Part shown: positions 1-11,214 of the stretch, piece after piece
How positions within the stretch are numbered: the stretch's first letter is position 1
Layout of the letters: each line of letters begins with the position of its first letter
From: Lomentospora prolificans
Taxonomy: Eukaryota > Ascomycota > Sordariomycetes > Microascales > Microascaceae
Direction of reading: 5' to 3'
Assembly: GCA_029532625.1 (NCBI GenBank)
Contig: JARFXM010000003.1
Coordinates: forward strand, 806,001-870,000
Length of the DNA stretch: 64,000 nucleotides
Notes under the pieces: generated by a model
The model's database searches: none
Seen by the model: the letters and a program-made list of their open reading frames with translations, nothing else
What the model was told of the DNA's origin: nothing
Program-made: the position numbers and the translations under genes

Positions 1-1
1 C

Positions 2-799
2 CGTGAAGAGAAAAGGAAGCGCAGTGTGCGCGCCAAGTTCCGTAACCTGAGGCACATCCTCTGCGATTTACACGACAGCCAGCGCGACCTGCTCGACTTT
101 GAGGCTGCCCAAGATCTCGAGATCTTTAGCGCCCAACGTGAAGCCGTCCTCTCTAAGACCCTCGAGAACGAAAAGGCTGAGCTAGAGGACCTCCGCGCCC
201 TTGGCTCCGCGCGCCTCGCTGACCTGGAAGTCAGCCTCACGAAAGAGTATGCCGCCCGTGTCGCGCTGGAGCGCACGGTCGAAGAGGAATATCATGCCCG
301 GCTCATCTCCTTCTACTCCCAGTGGAAGAAAGAGGCAGGTAGCGCCGGTGAGGAGACAGATTCTGAAATCGATAAGGCCATGCGCGTGCTTCGCATGCGC
401 CTCGATGCACAGCACAGCGTCTGGAAGACCTGGCGGGACGATGAGCTCGAGAGAGTGCGCTTCGCCATCGACGAGGAGAGGGGCCTCAGGGAGGAACTAC
501 TCGCCACGCGGCGCCGACGAAAGGAGGAGGAACTCAGGCAACAGGAGAAGGAGCTTGGAAACAAGGCCAAGGCGGGGCCAAAGTGGTATGAGGCCGTGGC
601 TTTAGAGCGGACGCGGCTACTCAACGAGATGGAGATGGATGAGATCGAAGCGCAGCGGGAGAGGTTCGAGGGTTACGACGAGCTTGAAGTCGTCATGGTA
701 AAGGAAGCGCAGGAATCCGCGGCAAACAACAACGGACCGCAAGCCGAGGCAGGGGGCTCGGAAGATTTCGATATCTGGGTTGACGCGATCGAAGGGTGA
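2..799 (+). CDS. Coiled-coil protein, 3' part only (5' end outside window)
   Basis: An open frame runs from the first base of the window to a TGA at 797-799, so the gene starts upstream and only about the last 265 residues are seen. The visible part is almost entirely charged helix rich in Glu, Arg, Lys and Leu with heptad-like spacing, typical of a long coiled coil. There is no membrane segment or signal. The last ~40 residues are acidic and low in complexity, ending in an aromatic-acidic tail (DFDIWVDAIEG). I do not recognise a named domain, so no function is assigned; a cytoskeletal or scaffold role would be a guess. It converges on palC with only 180 bp between the two stop codons, so the 3' UTRs are short or overlap. 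No intron is seen in this part. Confidence 0.75.
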   Translation, partial: REEKRKRSVRAKFRNLRHILCDLHDSQRDLLDFEAAQDLEIFSAQREAVLSKTLENEKAELEDLRALGSARLADLEVSLTKEYAARVALERTVEEEYHARLISFYSQWKKEAGSAGEETDSEIDKAMRVLRMRLDAQHSVWKTWRDDELERVRFAIDEERGLREELLATRRRRKEEELRQQEKELGNKAKAGPKWYEAVALERTRLLNEMEMDEIEAQRERFEGYDELEVVMVKEAQESAANNNGPQAEAGGSEDFDIWVDAIEG

Positions 800-979
800 C
801 GAATCGGACTATACCATCATGACCTTCATGGGAAATTTTCTTTATCGGATTTGTATTAGAATAGAATAGCGTTCATGATGGGATTTTACGTAACCCTGGA
901 GACAATATATCCTGGGATTTTTTGTATTGTAAAACAATCTGTATCAAATGCCCTGCACGGCAGCGTTTTTTACATGGTC

Positions 980-2503
980 CTAGTAGTATCCGATACTAGC
1001 GCTCCCGCTTCTCCCAGGAGTTCCCGTGGACTCCGGATACGCACCGCTCACGAGAGTCTGGGCTGATTCGTCGTCCGAGCTGGGCAAGTCGCCGCCAAAC
1101 TCGTCCGTTTGCTCCGGCAGCGCGCGCATGGAGTCCAGTGTGTGCTTGTCAAGTGTGGGGGCCTGGAAGGGTTGGACGGAGTGGATCTCGCGGCCTGTGG
1201 GCATTTTGGCGAGGAGAGGACCGGTTGGGGGGATAGCTTGTGTCAGGACCTGTGATGGCTGGTCAGCATCGATGACAAAAAGGGGCCAGAATATGAACAA
1301 AAGGGAAGAAAGTTGTAGCCCACCGTATCGTTCATCTTATTCCATTTCTCAGATAGCATATCGAGGACCCGAGTCTCCTCCAACTTGCCCCCATCAGCAC
1401 CCCAGTCCGTCTCCCTCTCCACCCTCTTATCTTCTCTCTTATCGCTCCACTCCCTCTTCAACCTACTCAACCCAAAGCTCTTCTTGTCGTCCTTCCTCTC
1501 TGCGCCAAGCTCCTGAAGCCCAGCATTCAACCACGCAATCGCCGTACCGCTCTGCCCGCCCAACTCGGCATCGATCCCAAAGAACCGGCACGCTTTCGCA
1601 CGGCTGGTGCGTCGCAGGTCCTCCACGTACTTTACCAGCTCGCCGTCTACTTTGCCCGCCATAGTGGATGCCGCGGCGGCTTGTAGCTGGGCCGAGGCGC
1701 GGGCGGCGTGCTCAGCGGCCGCCAGGCAGAGCCGCGCGAAGAGGTGGGCGCGGACCTTGGGGATGTCGGGGGCTTTGTACATCCATTCCCTATCGTTCTC
1801 GTTGCGGTCTTGGGCTACGACCGCAGGGTAGGGATCGTCTTTGAGAACGGCGAGGAGGGTTGCTTCGGCTAGTGCTAGAGCTCCGAGGCCGCGGATGGTA
1901 GATGGCGCGATATCAACGCATGGGATGGGCTTTTTCGCGACGCGGTTCTCTGCGCGGGTTGCCGCGTATTCGTATATCGAAGCAGCGTCCAGCAGCGACC
2001 TCGTCGCAGCCTGGATGGCGGTTGTGCGCTCGGTGGTCCCCACACTCGCTATCGATGTAAGATAGAGGGGATGCAACGCGGCCCTCGCGAGCAACGTATG
2101 CGCATTCGCTAGTGTCAACAGTACAAACGACACCTCTTGGTCTAGGGACCGGATCTTCGCCCTCGGTCCTTCGCGGCCGGGTATAGCCACGTCCGTCAGT
2201 GTAGGTCTCCATTCTATAGTCGGCACGGAAGAGGTGGCCTCTACGCGGATGGCCGTCGAGTCAGGACGGAGGCCATAGTCGAGGGCGAGGAGATAGGGAA
2301 GGTAGGAGGTGATGGTGGAGGTCACTGTGGGGAGATTCGCGGACTGGGAGGACGGAGGAAGCCGTTTGTGCTTTTTGAGGGCGTCGCGGACGACACCGCG
2401 CGGGGTGCTGGAGGATTGAGGGAGGGAGGGGGTGGGTTGGGGAGGTGTAAGCGGATGAGAAGGAGAAGGAGGAGGTTGTGGGTAAAGTAAATGGGAAAGG
2501 CAT
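980..2503 (-). CDS. palC: pH-response regulator PalC (BRO1 domain), with a one-base frame break near the N-terminus
   Basis: PalC is a BRO1-domain protein of the fungal ambient-pH (Pal/Rim) pathway. In the family it links the plasma-membrane sensor to ESCRT-III (Vps32) at cortical sites, leading to proteolytic activation of PacC. Exon 1 runs 2503-1324 and exon 2 runs 1249-980. The 74-bp intron (1323-1250) has a phase-0 donor after NDT and a CACAG acceptor. The N-terminus MPFPFTLPTTSSF and the segment RGVVRDALKKHKRLPP match the family, but they lie in two different frames. Dropping one G of the run at 2428-2432 joins them and gives about 482 aa, the expected size. The BRO1-type helical body follows (TSTITSYLPYLLALDYGL onward), then an acidic Ser-rich tail. 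Without the join, no ATG gives the full domain. The break could be a sequencing error or a real lesion. Divergent from ALG6 (715 bp). Confidence 0.85.
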
Positions 2504-3218
2504 CTTAGCTAGAGGTTGTAAAACCTGAATGGAGAGGAGGTGGTATCTATAAGAATATCATGGTAGGCGCGATGCGTGTGGCAAGGCGACGTCGCGAAGA
2601 TGAGCTCCGGCATCAATTGGGGAGCTTGGCTTGGTTACCCCACTGTCGTCACCCGTCGCCTGTCGCTAATTGTTCCAGGACTTTATGCCCCGCGTCCACC
2701 GTGTGCCGCTGACAAGCGAGTCAAGTCACAGGGTCCGAACCAGGCCGGGCCATCTGTCTTGGAAGGCCTTGGTCACATGGAAACTAACATCGGCGAGGCA
2801 CACGCTCGTTGGATAAGTCTAGAATCTTGAATGTCCCTGGATCTAGAATCTCGCGAGTAGTTTTCACCCACTTTAATTCTTCAAATAACACGTTCAAGTT
2901 ATTCAAAGATGAGCTAGACTTTCCAAAGCAAGGGTTCACTCCCTCCACAACGCCACGATGATCCAGCGCTCCCACGTGACCGCCCCATCTCGCTCTTCAA
3001 GCTAGCTGGGAAGGCCACTTTCCCCTGATGACATAAGTTAATACATCTCGACCTTCAACATCCCGAAACTAATGTCACAGAAATGGCCAGCTGAAAAGGT
3101 CTACACATTGCCGTACGACCCAATTCACCGCCGAAATAGCGAAAAGCGGAGCAAGCCAAGTCTTTGAGAACTGAGTCTGTGAACTCGCCTTGAACCGTCA
3201 CACTCTTTGGTTCCCGCA
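2504..3218. promoter_or_regulatory. Divergent intergenic region between palC and ALG6
   Basis: This 715-bp spacer must hold both promoters, since palC (-) and ALG6 (+) start at its two ends. One PacC-type core (CTTGGC, the complement of GCCAAG) lies at 2625-2630. A 10-bp direct repeat TCTAGAATCT occurs at 2818-2827 and 2842-2851. No clear TATA box or tRNA is visible, and the short ORFs inside have no gene-like character. Confidence 0.5.
2625..2630 (-). promoter_or_regulatory. Candidate PacC core site (GCCARG) upstream of palC
   Basis: The forward strand reads CTTGGC, giving GCCAAG on the strand of palC about 120 bp upstream of its start codon. GCCARG is the established PacC/Rim101 core. One hexamer in 715 bp is close to chance, so this is only a candidate. 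Confidence 0.2.
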
Positions 3219-5068
3219 ATGGCTCGCCCTCCGCCTTCGCCACACAAGCCGAGACGCCGCCCCAGGCTCGAGCACGGCAAGCTGTCCAAGTCGGAGGCCT
3301 TGGTGCGCGCACCTGCCTTCCCGCTCGCGTCGTTCTTGTGGCCGGCCAGGAGCTCAGTCTCGCAATGGGAGGTCCTGCCGCTGATTCTTATGGTTGCCGG
3401 CCTGTTTAGGTGGGCTGCTGGACTTTGGGGATATTCCGGTAAGTCGGTTTCCGAGCTCTTCCAAGGACTAAGCCCCTGTGATATCCCTCGGTTCAGCTTA
3501 ATTATGCTAACTTTCTTGCTTCTTGATGCGCAGGCTTCCAGAAACCTCCCATCTTTGGCGACTACGAAGCTCAGCGACACTGGATGGAAATTACGGCGCA
3601 CCTCCCTATCTCGCAGTGGTACTTCCACGACCTCCTCTGGTGGGGTCTCGACTACCCTCCCCTCACGGCCTACCATAGCTGGATCTGTGGCAAGATTGGA
3701 ACCATGATCAACCCAGCTTGGTTCGCCCTTTTCACTTCAAGGGGTTCCGATGATCCGATGCTCAAGATCTTCATGCGCGCGACTGTCATCGTTTCTGAGT
3801 ATCTCATCTACATTCCCGCTGTCGTCATCTTCATTCGGCGGTATAGCAGGCTCAACGGCGTTTCAACGTGGAGCATGTCCTTGGCGCTTACGGCGTTCTT
3901 GATGCAGCCCGCTACCATCCTCATCGACCACGTCCATTTCCAGTACAATACCGTCATGCTCGGGTTTGTCCTCGCGAGTATGTCGAGCCTCCTTGCGGAG
4001 AGGTATCTGTGGGCCGCGGTATTCTTTGTGGCAGCTCTTGGATTTAAGCAGATGGCGCTCTACTACGCCTTTACCATTTTTAGCTACCTTCTTGGAAGCT
4101 GTGTCACTCCGCGTCTGAATATCCAGAGGCTGATGGGCATTGCCGCGGTGACACTGGTCTCCTTCGCCTTGCTTGTTTTACCCATCATTCTCGGTACCAT
4201 GTACGACACGAGCCGCGGAATCGAGTCCCGCCCCGATTTTGACGGCCCTCCCTCGCCTCTTCCGCTCTTCGCTTGGCTCACGGACTACCTCGACACGGAG
4301 TCCTTCTACTACCCTATCGTGGAGCAAATGGTGCAGATTGTGCACCGCGTTTTCCCTTTTGCTCGCGGCCTCTTCGAGGATAAAGTCGCAAACTTTTGGT
4401 GCGCCCTCAACGTCCTCATCAAGCTGCGAAAGTACCCCGCCGCCCTTCTTCAAAAGGCCTCCCTCGCCGCGACTCTCCTCTCCATAGTGCCTCCTAACCT
4501 CATCCTCTTCCTCCGGCCGCAAAAGACGCTTCTGCCCCTGGCTTTCGCTGCCACGGCGTGGGGCTTCTTCCTTTTCAGCTACCAGGTCCACGAGAAGAGC
4601 GTGCTCCTCCCTCTCATGCCCATGACTCTTCTCCTGGCCGGTAAGAACGGCATATCCAAGGACACGCGCGCCTGGGTGGGCTTCGCCAACCTTTTAGGCT
4701 GCTGGACCATGTATCCGCTCCTCTCTCGCGTAGATCTTCGCATCCCCTACTCCGTGCTCACGTTCCTCTGGGCTTACCTCCTCGGCCTACCGCCCACATC
4801 GTTCAACGTCTACTTCTCTGATCTTCCGCAGCCCGCGTGGCTCAAGTGGGGCACGGGCATCGTTCACATCTCCTTCTACGTCGCCATGGGGGTCTGGCAC
4901 GTCGTTAACGCCTTCGTGCAGGTCCCCGCCTCGAAGCCGGATCTCTGGGTCGTGGCCAACGTTGGCATCGGCGCGACAGGTTTCATGCTCTGCTACGTCT
5001 GGTGCGTGGCGAGGCTTGCGGTTGATAGCGGCTTGTTTAACAAAACAACCAAAACTAAGACGCAATAG
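3219..5068 (+). CDS. ALG6: Dolichyl-P-Glc:Man9GlcNAc2-PP-dolichol alpha-1,3-glucosyltransferase (ALG6)
   Basis: Alg6 adds the first glucose to the lipid-linked N-glycan precursor in the ER membrane, using dolichyl-phosphate glucose. Exon 1 is 3219-3438 and exon 2 is 3534-5068, giving 584 aa. The 95-bp intron has a GTAAGT donor, a GCTAAC branch sequence and a GCAG acceptor, and it splits the codon for Gly74. The family hallmark follows directly: PPIFGDYEAQRHWMEIT at residues 78-94, whose Asp83 corresponds to the catalytic Asp of yeast Alg6 in the first luminal loop. Further conserved segments are WWGLDYPPLTAYHSW, HFQYNTVMLG and the KQMALYYA helix. Many hydrophobic helices follow, as expected for a GT-C fold of 11-14 membrane segments. 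The start is the ATG in the context CCGCAATGGCT, with a basic Pro-rich cytosolic N-terminus. ALG8 is the nearest alternative, but EAQRHWMEIT favours ALG6. Confidence 0.95.
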
Positions 5069-5211
5069 AAAGTGATGGCGAAGGCAGGCCAAGAAAGGAG
5101 AGGTTTGCTTTTCTTGGTTGTAAGAATGACTTGTTTTTATGTAACTATTAAGAGATACCACGAGGCTTTGATTTGGGCCGTTCGGACTGGAATTCTGTAC
5201 CTTGAGACAGG

Positions 5212-5217
5212 AATAAA
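5212..5217 (+). terminator. Candidate poly(A) signal of ALG6
   Basis: AATAAA occurs 144 nt after the ALG6 stop codon in a T-rich setting, a normal distance for a fungal 3' UTR. Fungal poly(A) signals are loose, so confidence is moderate. Confidence 0.45.
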
Positions 5218-5857
5218 CGTAGCTGCGTATAATAACAGTAGCTCTCTTCGAGTTGTTTTATAAGGCTATTAGGCTTTGACATTTATGATATGAAACTGAG
5301 GTCGAAATGCTGCTATCATGGAGGAAAGTGATGGATGGCCCTCTTGACGTGAAGCTGGGAGCACTGATAAGAGACTCAGGATTTCCCCGTTTCGAAACTA
5401 ACAGAATCGTGAGAACCCGTCGCTCAGCCCTACCGCGCAAATCAACGATTATGAATGAATGGATGGAGCTGTCGAAATAGGGATAGATAGCCCATCCTCT
5501 GGTTCTCGGTAGCTTGACAGCATCCCACCCCCCACATCAACCATCAACCTCAAACAAGAAGCCCGAGCAGCATCGCGTCAACGGCTGAGTCGCCGCCGCA
5601 ACGCCCAATGCCACTCGCTCCAGTCACCAGATGTGAACAATAAGTGGTATAATGAAAAGGGGAGACGGGCCCCTACAAAAATATGAAGCAATTTACTAAT
5701 GTCATTACTCCAGCTGGCAAGGGTGCAAGGTGAGAAGCCCGTCAGCACTAAGCCAGCCTAATGGGCACGGGTCCCCCGGACACACATACAGACAGCCCTT
5801 GTCCCTCGTGTCATCCCGCCGCGTCGGTGCGAGCGAAGGGGGTGGGTTTTGGGCCCC

Positions 5858-5867
5858 GGGGGGGGGG
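5858..5867. repeat. G10 homopolymer
   Basis: A run of ten G follows CCCC in non-coding DNA. Length may be unreliable in the assembly. Confidence 0.8.
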
Positions 5868-6411
5868 TGGAAGGAGGAAGGATTTGTGAGATGAGATGTG
5901 AGATTGGGAGGCTTACGGGGAAAAGTCAGCTGCTGACGGAACGGTGCTTGCTTGCTTTACTTTGGCCTTGGGGTCTTTTGCTGTGAGTCTTTTGGGGGGA
6001 AGAGGGGGTTAGGCGACTGGGGCTTCAAGCTAACGTTTAAGCTGGAGTTCGTGATTGCAGAATCGAAGCCTAGATGACGACAAAGGTTTTTGTTTAGCGG
6101 CGGAATCTTGGGAATCTCGTGTTTTGCTCCCGCCGTGGGTTTTTGCTGCAGGCGGATTGCGAGGCGCAATCAGCAGTTGATGAGCCATCAATCCAGTGGG
6201 AATCGAAACGACCGAGAACCGAACCCCAATCCAGACCCTTACTGGCACCGTCACTAGGGTAGGGATATCCAGTGGCTGAGGCCAACGAGCACGAGCACAG
6301 GAACTGAGCATGGACACTATAATAGGTTCTCCGCTAAAGGGAAAGGACAGTCGAGCAGCTCATTCCCCATCGTGGTAAAAAAGGGGCCTCCAGGGAAGTA
6401 ATGATCACTAT

Positions 6412-6439
6412 TAGTATTTCCAAGGTAGTATTTCCAAGG
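6412..6439. repeat. Perfect 14-bp tandem duplication
   Basis: The unit TAGTATTTCCAAGG occurs twice with no spacer (6412-6425 and 6426-6439). It is non-coding and probably a replication-slippage product or small insertion footprint. Confidence 0.85.
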
Positions 6440-9400
6440 GATGAACCTAAAGACTTGTGAGAATGGCATTCCATCACTGTGGTTTGCCAGCAGGCTCTGC
6501 CAAAGAAGAAGTACCTTTCGCACGAGCTGAACCTTGCTATCGGGGAGGGGAAGAACCAAGACCAAGCCCCCCCCTCCTTTGCTGTATTGCGCTACTGGTG
6601 CTGATGCGGTGGACAGGTGGACAGACCAAGATTGATGAATGGATGGAGTTCGGTTTCTCCCAGTTTTAGTGGCCTGGTAGGGCTGGATTAAGGCCCAGAA
6701 CAAGCCAGCTTTCAGAGACTAATGCGCATCCGGAGATAACAAAAGCACCGACCTTTTCCACCATTTTCCTAATCCGGGACTTGCCAGCAATAAACGGATG
6801 TATTGACGCTTTGGGGCTGCTTGATTGGCCCACTTACCTGCCGGAGCTGAAGACACGATGATGCCCATGCCAACGTAAAAGAATAAGAGGCAACGAATGA
6901 AGAGAAGGACAATGCCGATCCAGTAGCGACAGTGGTTTCTTCTTCTTCTCCTCCCCCTCTCTCACTCTCTCTCTCATACTAGTACGCAGACTAGATGCCA
7001 TTTCTCTCGAGCGGGAGAGCGGGGGCAGAGGAGAGCAGAAAAAAAGCAGAGAGAGGCTTGGCAGAGCGTTTCCATTAGGCTATATCCGCCTCGAGAGATT
7101 GTACTCGAGTTGTGCCGCCTCTGTCGGGGGGCCACGAAAGCTCTTTGTGTAACGGACAGCTGAGGCGAGTTGACGGAACGTATCGCTCCATGCATCTCTC
7201 CCCCTCTTCTCGCTTCGCCCTTCAAGGGACAAGCACAAAGTTCCATCCCTCTCGGTGGCGCATGCAGAAATGTAGATCCTTAAGGGCCAAGATTCCGGGA
7301 CAGCCAGCAAGACGTGCGTGGCTGCATTTTCAAAAGGGAAAACGGGCTCTCTCTCGGTACCCTTCCGTTTGAGAGCCCGAGGCTCTGACGTTGACAATTC
7401 GGACGGACGATCCAGAAAAGCAAAAAAAGAGGGAAGGGATCTCCTTCGTAACTGTTCGTATCTACAGAAGAAGAACAAAAGAACCCACTGGGCCGCTGCT
7501 TCTGTCCTCTTGGCTCGGTAACATTCTTCCTGGTGGTCCACCGACAGGAGGAACCTACTTGAAGTTGCTCAATCTCAAGCCCAATTTCTTGATGATGTGT
7601 TTACCGCAATACTCGTCGTTTGGGACCCAATTTGGAAGAGAGAGCCCTGAGCTTTGGATACAGTGGGCTTGTATTCTGCCGGCAGACCAAGCGAGCCTGG
7701 TAAACCGATCGAATGGCGTTGCTAATTTTTGGACTATGCTGGGTTGATCTCCCAATTTTTGAATATACTCTCCATATTGTGCTCTGGTTATGCCTGGCGA
7801 TGCTTGGAGGGTCTACGGATAGCCAGGCGATTATTATTACTATTATTGAGTTTTTTTAACGTACCAGTACATGGCGTCTTCTCTGCTGACCTGGCCCAAG
7901 CCATTGATGCTGGCTAGCAGCCCAGAAGCTGCACCAAGCAACAACCTTGAAGCAACAAGCACGAGCTATTCGACGGAGCCTCGTTCAGCCCAGCGGGACT
8001 GCCGATCATTGGAACCATCACGAACGACGGCGGCCAACGAGCTCGTGGCCAGTGCGCCGTATGTGCATTGATCAAGTCCGTGGTCACAAAGCCATCAATT
8101 TGATCCAGCGCAGCCCAGTCCCGGTCCAACCCATATCCGTAAGTGGCCCTCAACAAACTCGCCTCTATCAAAAGGCTAATGCAAAACCCAGCCCTTGCTT
8201 TTCCCTCTTCGTATGCAAGAAGCGAACCCCGTTGACGTCTTATGTACGCCCCGTAGCGCCGAGCTATTCTTGCTAAATCCTTTTCGGATGCACTGCCGCG
8301 GCGAGAAAACGCTTTTGGTTCATTCCGCCCAGAGTCAATTGGGAGAGTGAGCAAGAAGAAGTCGAGTTGCAAGGTGCTAATATCGAGCCTAAATTTCGAC
8401 GGCCTTGGTGCTAGGCTTGGCCTTTTCTCTCTTGCATTTGATGCCAGTGTCCCCATGCTGTCTGCGCTCAATGCATTCAAATCACATCTTTTTACGCGCG
8501 AAAAGGGTCGGGGCTATATTTCGCGCCTCGAACATTATTGTCTATTAGTGTACAAGTATACTACCCGCTTCGCCTCCAGCGCGCCGGCAAGATCTACAAG
8601 TGCTGATAGCGTCTGTGCCCCGTCCACTCGACTTGGGCCGGAGGGAGGAAACGAGGTAGGACAGGACAAGGGGGGGCGTGTTGGTTGATGGTGTGCTTTA
8701 CGGCGCCGCACCGGTTCTCTGTTGCTTGTTCCTGCCCTCCACCCTCTTTTGCACCGATTCCTGGGAATGTAATGAACCATTGATCCTCTTTCGCTTGCAT
8801 TTCCGGTTACGTTGGCAGCATGCGGACGTACTTGTACCTTGGCGCCTTGTGTATTGGGGGCAATATGATCTCTGCTCGAGGCTGCGCTCGCGTCTACGCA
8901 TGGACGCTCCCTCCGTCTGGCCTTCTTCGCTCTCTTCTTCATGCTGGTGCAGCAGCCTCTTCCTGATTGTAATCCCACCTTCTTCGCTTCCCTTTTTGAT
9001 ACGGTACCGCCCCCCGGAGAGCGAGGTTTAATGTTATCCTACTGGTCCATGCATCAATCCATCGATCTCACCATTAATATCACACGCCCCCCACCCCTTC
9101 CTCCGCCCATCTCGCGGTATCACTGCATATTGGCCGTCAGCACGAATATAGTACCTTGCTGTATACTTCCCGCTCTTTTTACTATCTGGGTATACGTCCC
9201 TTCTTCTCGGGAGATGTACATGGCCCTTCCAAGTTGTCTGCACCGAACGAAGGAGAACCGTGAGTTGGCTCCGCCGTTTTTTTTTCCTTATTTCCCTCTT
9301 GGCTCAGTACTACGACTACTACCTCCGTCCCCTCCAGTTTCCCTTGACCTTCGAAGAAAGGGTCCCTTTTTCTTTCTCCCTTTGTCGATAACCTGGGGAT

Positions 9401-9689
9401 CCCGTGCTTCTTCTTTACTCTATTTTACCCTAGCTCAGATCTAGAGTTTAGGCCTGATCGTAACTCTTTCCTCATTTCCTCGTCCCGCCACCTTTAGCTC
9501 CTTCTCACTTACACCGCTGGTGCTCTTTAATACCCGCGCTCTACCACCCTCGAAACACCACGCCTACCCTCGACTGGAAGACGGAAAGGGGCTCTTATTA
9601 GACTGTGAATTGATATATACGATTTCGAACCCTCGAACGCGCCTTATCTCCCGGTCAAAGTCCCCCCCGGAAACAAAGAGGAGTTGGAC

Positions 9690-11214
9690 ATGTTGCGGTA
9701 TCTCACGGCGACACTAGGCCTGTTGGCCGTGGGCACGATAGCTCAGACGGCGACCGAGTCAGCGGCCCCTACAAGCACAGACGACTCGAAACCGACGACT
9801 CATACAGTCCTCGTCGGCTGGGTACGTGGGAATTTTGCGTTGTTGAATTCACGAGGGTTTTTTTTTTGGTAGGATGCTAACGCCCGATGCAGTCGGGATT
9901 CAAGTTTACGCCCAACGAGACCATTGCGAAGCCCGGTGATACAGTCGGTATGTTGAGCCTGAAGTTGCGGTTCGAGTCAATTATCTTTTACTTTCCAATT
10001 CGCTCCGTAGAGCTGACTTTTGTTTTCCGCGTGCGTAGAATTCAAGTTCTACCCTCCAGATCACTCCGTCATCCGAGCAGATTATGAGCACGGCTGCATT
10101 CCATACGAGAATGTCGGCGCCCACCGCGTCGGCTTTTACAGCGAGCAACAATTCGTGAGCGGCATCTCGGAAGATGTGAGTCGACTCGATTTGTCCCCTC
10201 CTGCACCGTTGACGCTGCCCAGCGTTTCCCAAGGTCCTAACATGGATACTCGTAGAATCCCGTTTTCACCATCAAGGTCAACGATACAGAGCCCATCTTT
10301 TACTATTGCGGTGCCGTCGGTTCGTGTAAGAGCAAGCACATGATTGGCGTCATCAACCCCGTAAGTACCCATTTACTCTCCGTTCTCCTTCGCTCGGGGA
10401 AAAGAAGAAAAGTCCGACTGACACTTCCATCTCCCCAGAACGAGAACCAAACCCTGGCCGGCCACCTCGAATTCGTAGAACAAGCCGAATTCGAACTCGT
10501 GCCCGGCCAAGACTGGCCCTCCGAATCCGACGGCGACGAATACGGCGGCGATTCCAAAGCGGGGGGCGACTCTGCCGGTTCCTCCGGTGGCAGCAATAGC
10601 AACAGCAACAGCAACAGCAACGACTCGCACCACCACGGCCTCTCCCCCGGCGCCATCGCCGGCATCGCCATCGGCGGCGCGGCAGTTCTCCTCGGAGCAG
10701 CGGGCCTCATCTACTACTGCGGCCGCAACGGCGGCATGGAGCGCGCGTACCGCAAGAGCATGGGCAGCGGCGCCGCGGCGAATCTGAACGGGCAGAACGG
10801 CGTGCACGGTGCCGCAGCCGTGCCACCTTCTTCGCCGTTTACGCCGGGCATGGAGCAGAAGTCGGCGTTGACGCCGATGAGCTTGGCGACGGAGCGATGG
10901 AGCGGGGTGAATAGCCCGGCGAGCCAGGTGGGGAGTCCTGGGTATGGAGGGTTTGTCGTGCCTAATGTTACGGGGACTACGGTTGACGGGTAAGCTTTTG
11001 TTTTCTCCCTTCTTCTCTCTTCGCGAGTCCTTTTTTAGGTCTTGTCTTATATAGTTGCTAACGCGAGGGCTTTCTTAGCGGACAACAAATACACTACGAA
11101 GCTCCCGTACAGGAGGCTCCTGTCGAGTTGCCGGCTACGACTGGCGCGGAGAACAGGGCTGACCGGTTTTCGTGGGCCCAAGGCAACGAGTCCAGATTCC
11201 ACTCGGGGCGGTAG
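9690..11214 (+). CDS. Extracellular serine-rich cupredoxin-domain protein with C-terminal membrane anchor
   Basis: Six exons (9690-9821, 9893-9947, 10039-10175, 10256-10360, 10439-10989, 11079-11214) give 371 aa. All five introns are 71-91 bp with good donors (GTACGT, GTATGT, GTGAGT, GTAAGT, GTAAGC). The last has a textbook GCTAAC branch site. Residues 1-20 form a signal peptide (MLRYLTATLGLLAVGTIAQT). Residues ~40-160 form a plastocyanin-like cupredoxin fold: GFKFTPNETIAKPGDTV, DHSV (His71), then YYCGAVGSCKSKHM with Cys126. Cys82 and Cys132 probably form a disulfide. A Gly/Ser/Asn linker with an SN repeat leads to a membrane helix at ~214-235 and a cytosolic tail. The family is common in filamentous fungi and has no settled function. 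The usual second His ligand is Ser131, so copper binding is doubtful. The terminal exon is supported by phase and an uninterrupted plausible tail. Confidence 0.85.
10592..10621 (+). repeat. In-frame AGC/AAC microsatellite encoding a Ser-Asn linker
   Basis: Alternating AGC and AAY codons encode a Ser-Asn tract between the cupredoxin domain and the membrane helix. Length variation here would be tolerated in frame. Confidence 0.8.

Larger units (their letters stand above)
5069..9689. other. 4.6-kb gene-free stretch between ALG6 and the cupredoxin gene
   Basis: After the ALG6 3' UTR I see only short, non-conserved ORFs. Features present are a G10 run (5858-5867), a perfect 14-bp tandem duplication (6412-6439), a CT-rich tract around 6938-6976 and a short TTA repeat (7831-7847). 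The last ~700 bp are pyrimidine-rich and probably form the promoter and 5' leader of the gene at 9690. No tRNA, rRNA or transposon protein is recognisable. Confidence 0.55.
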
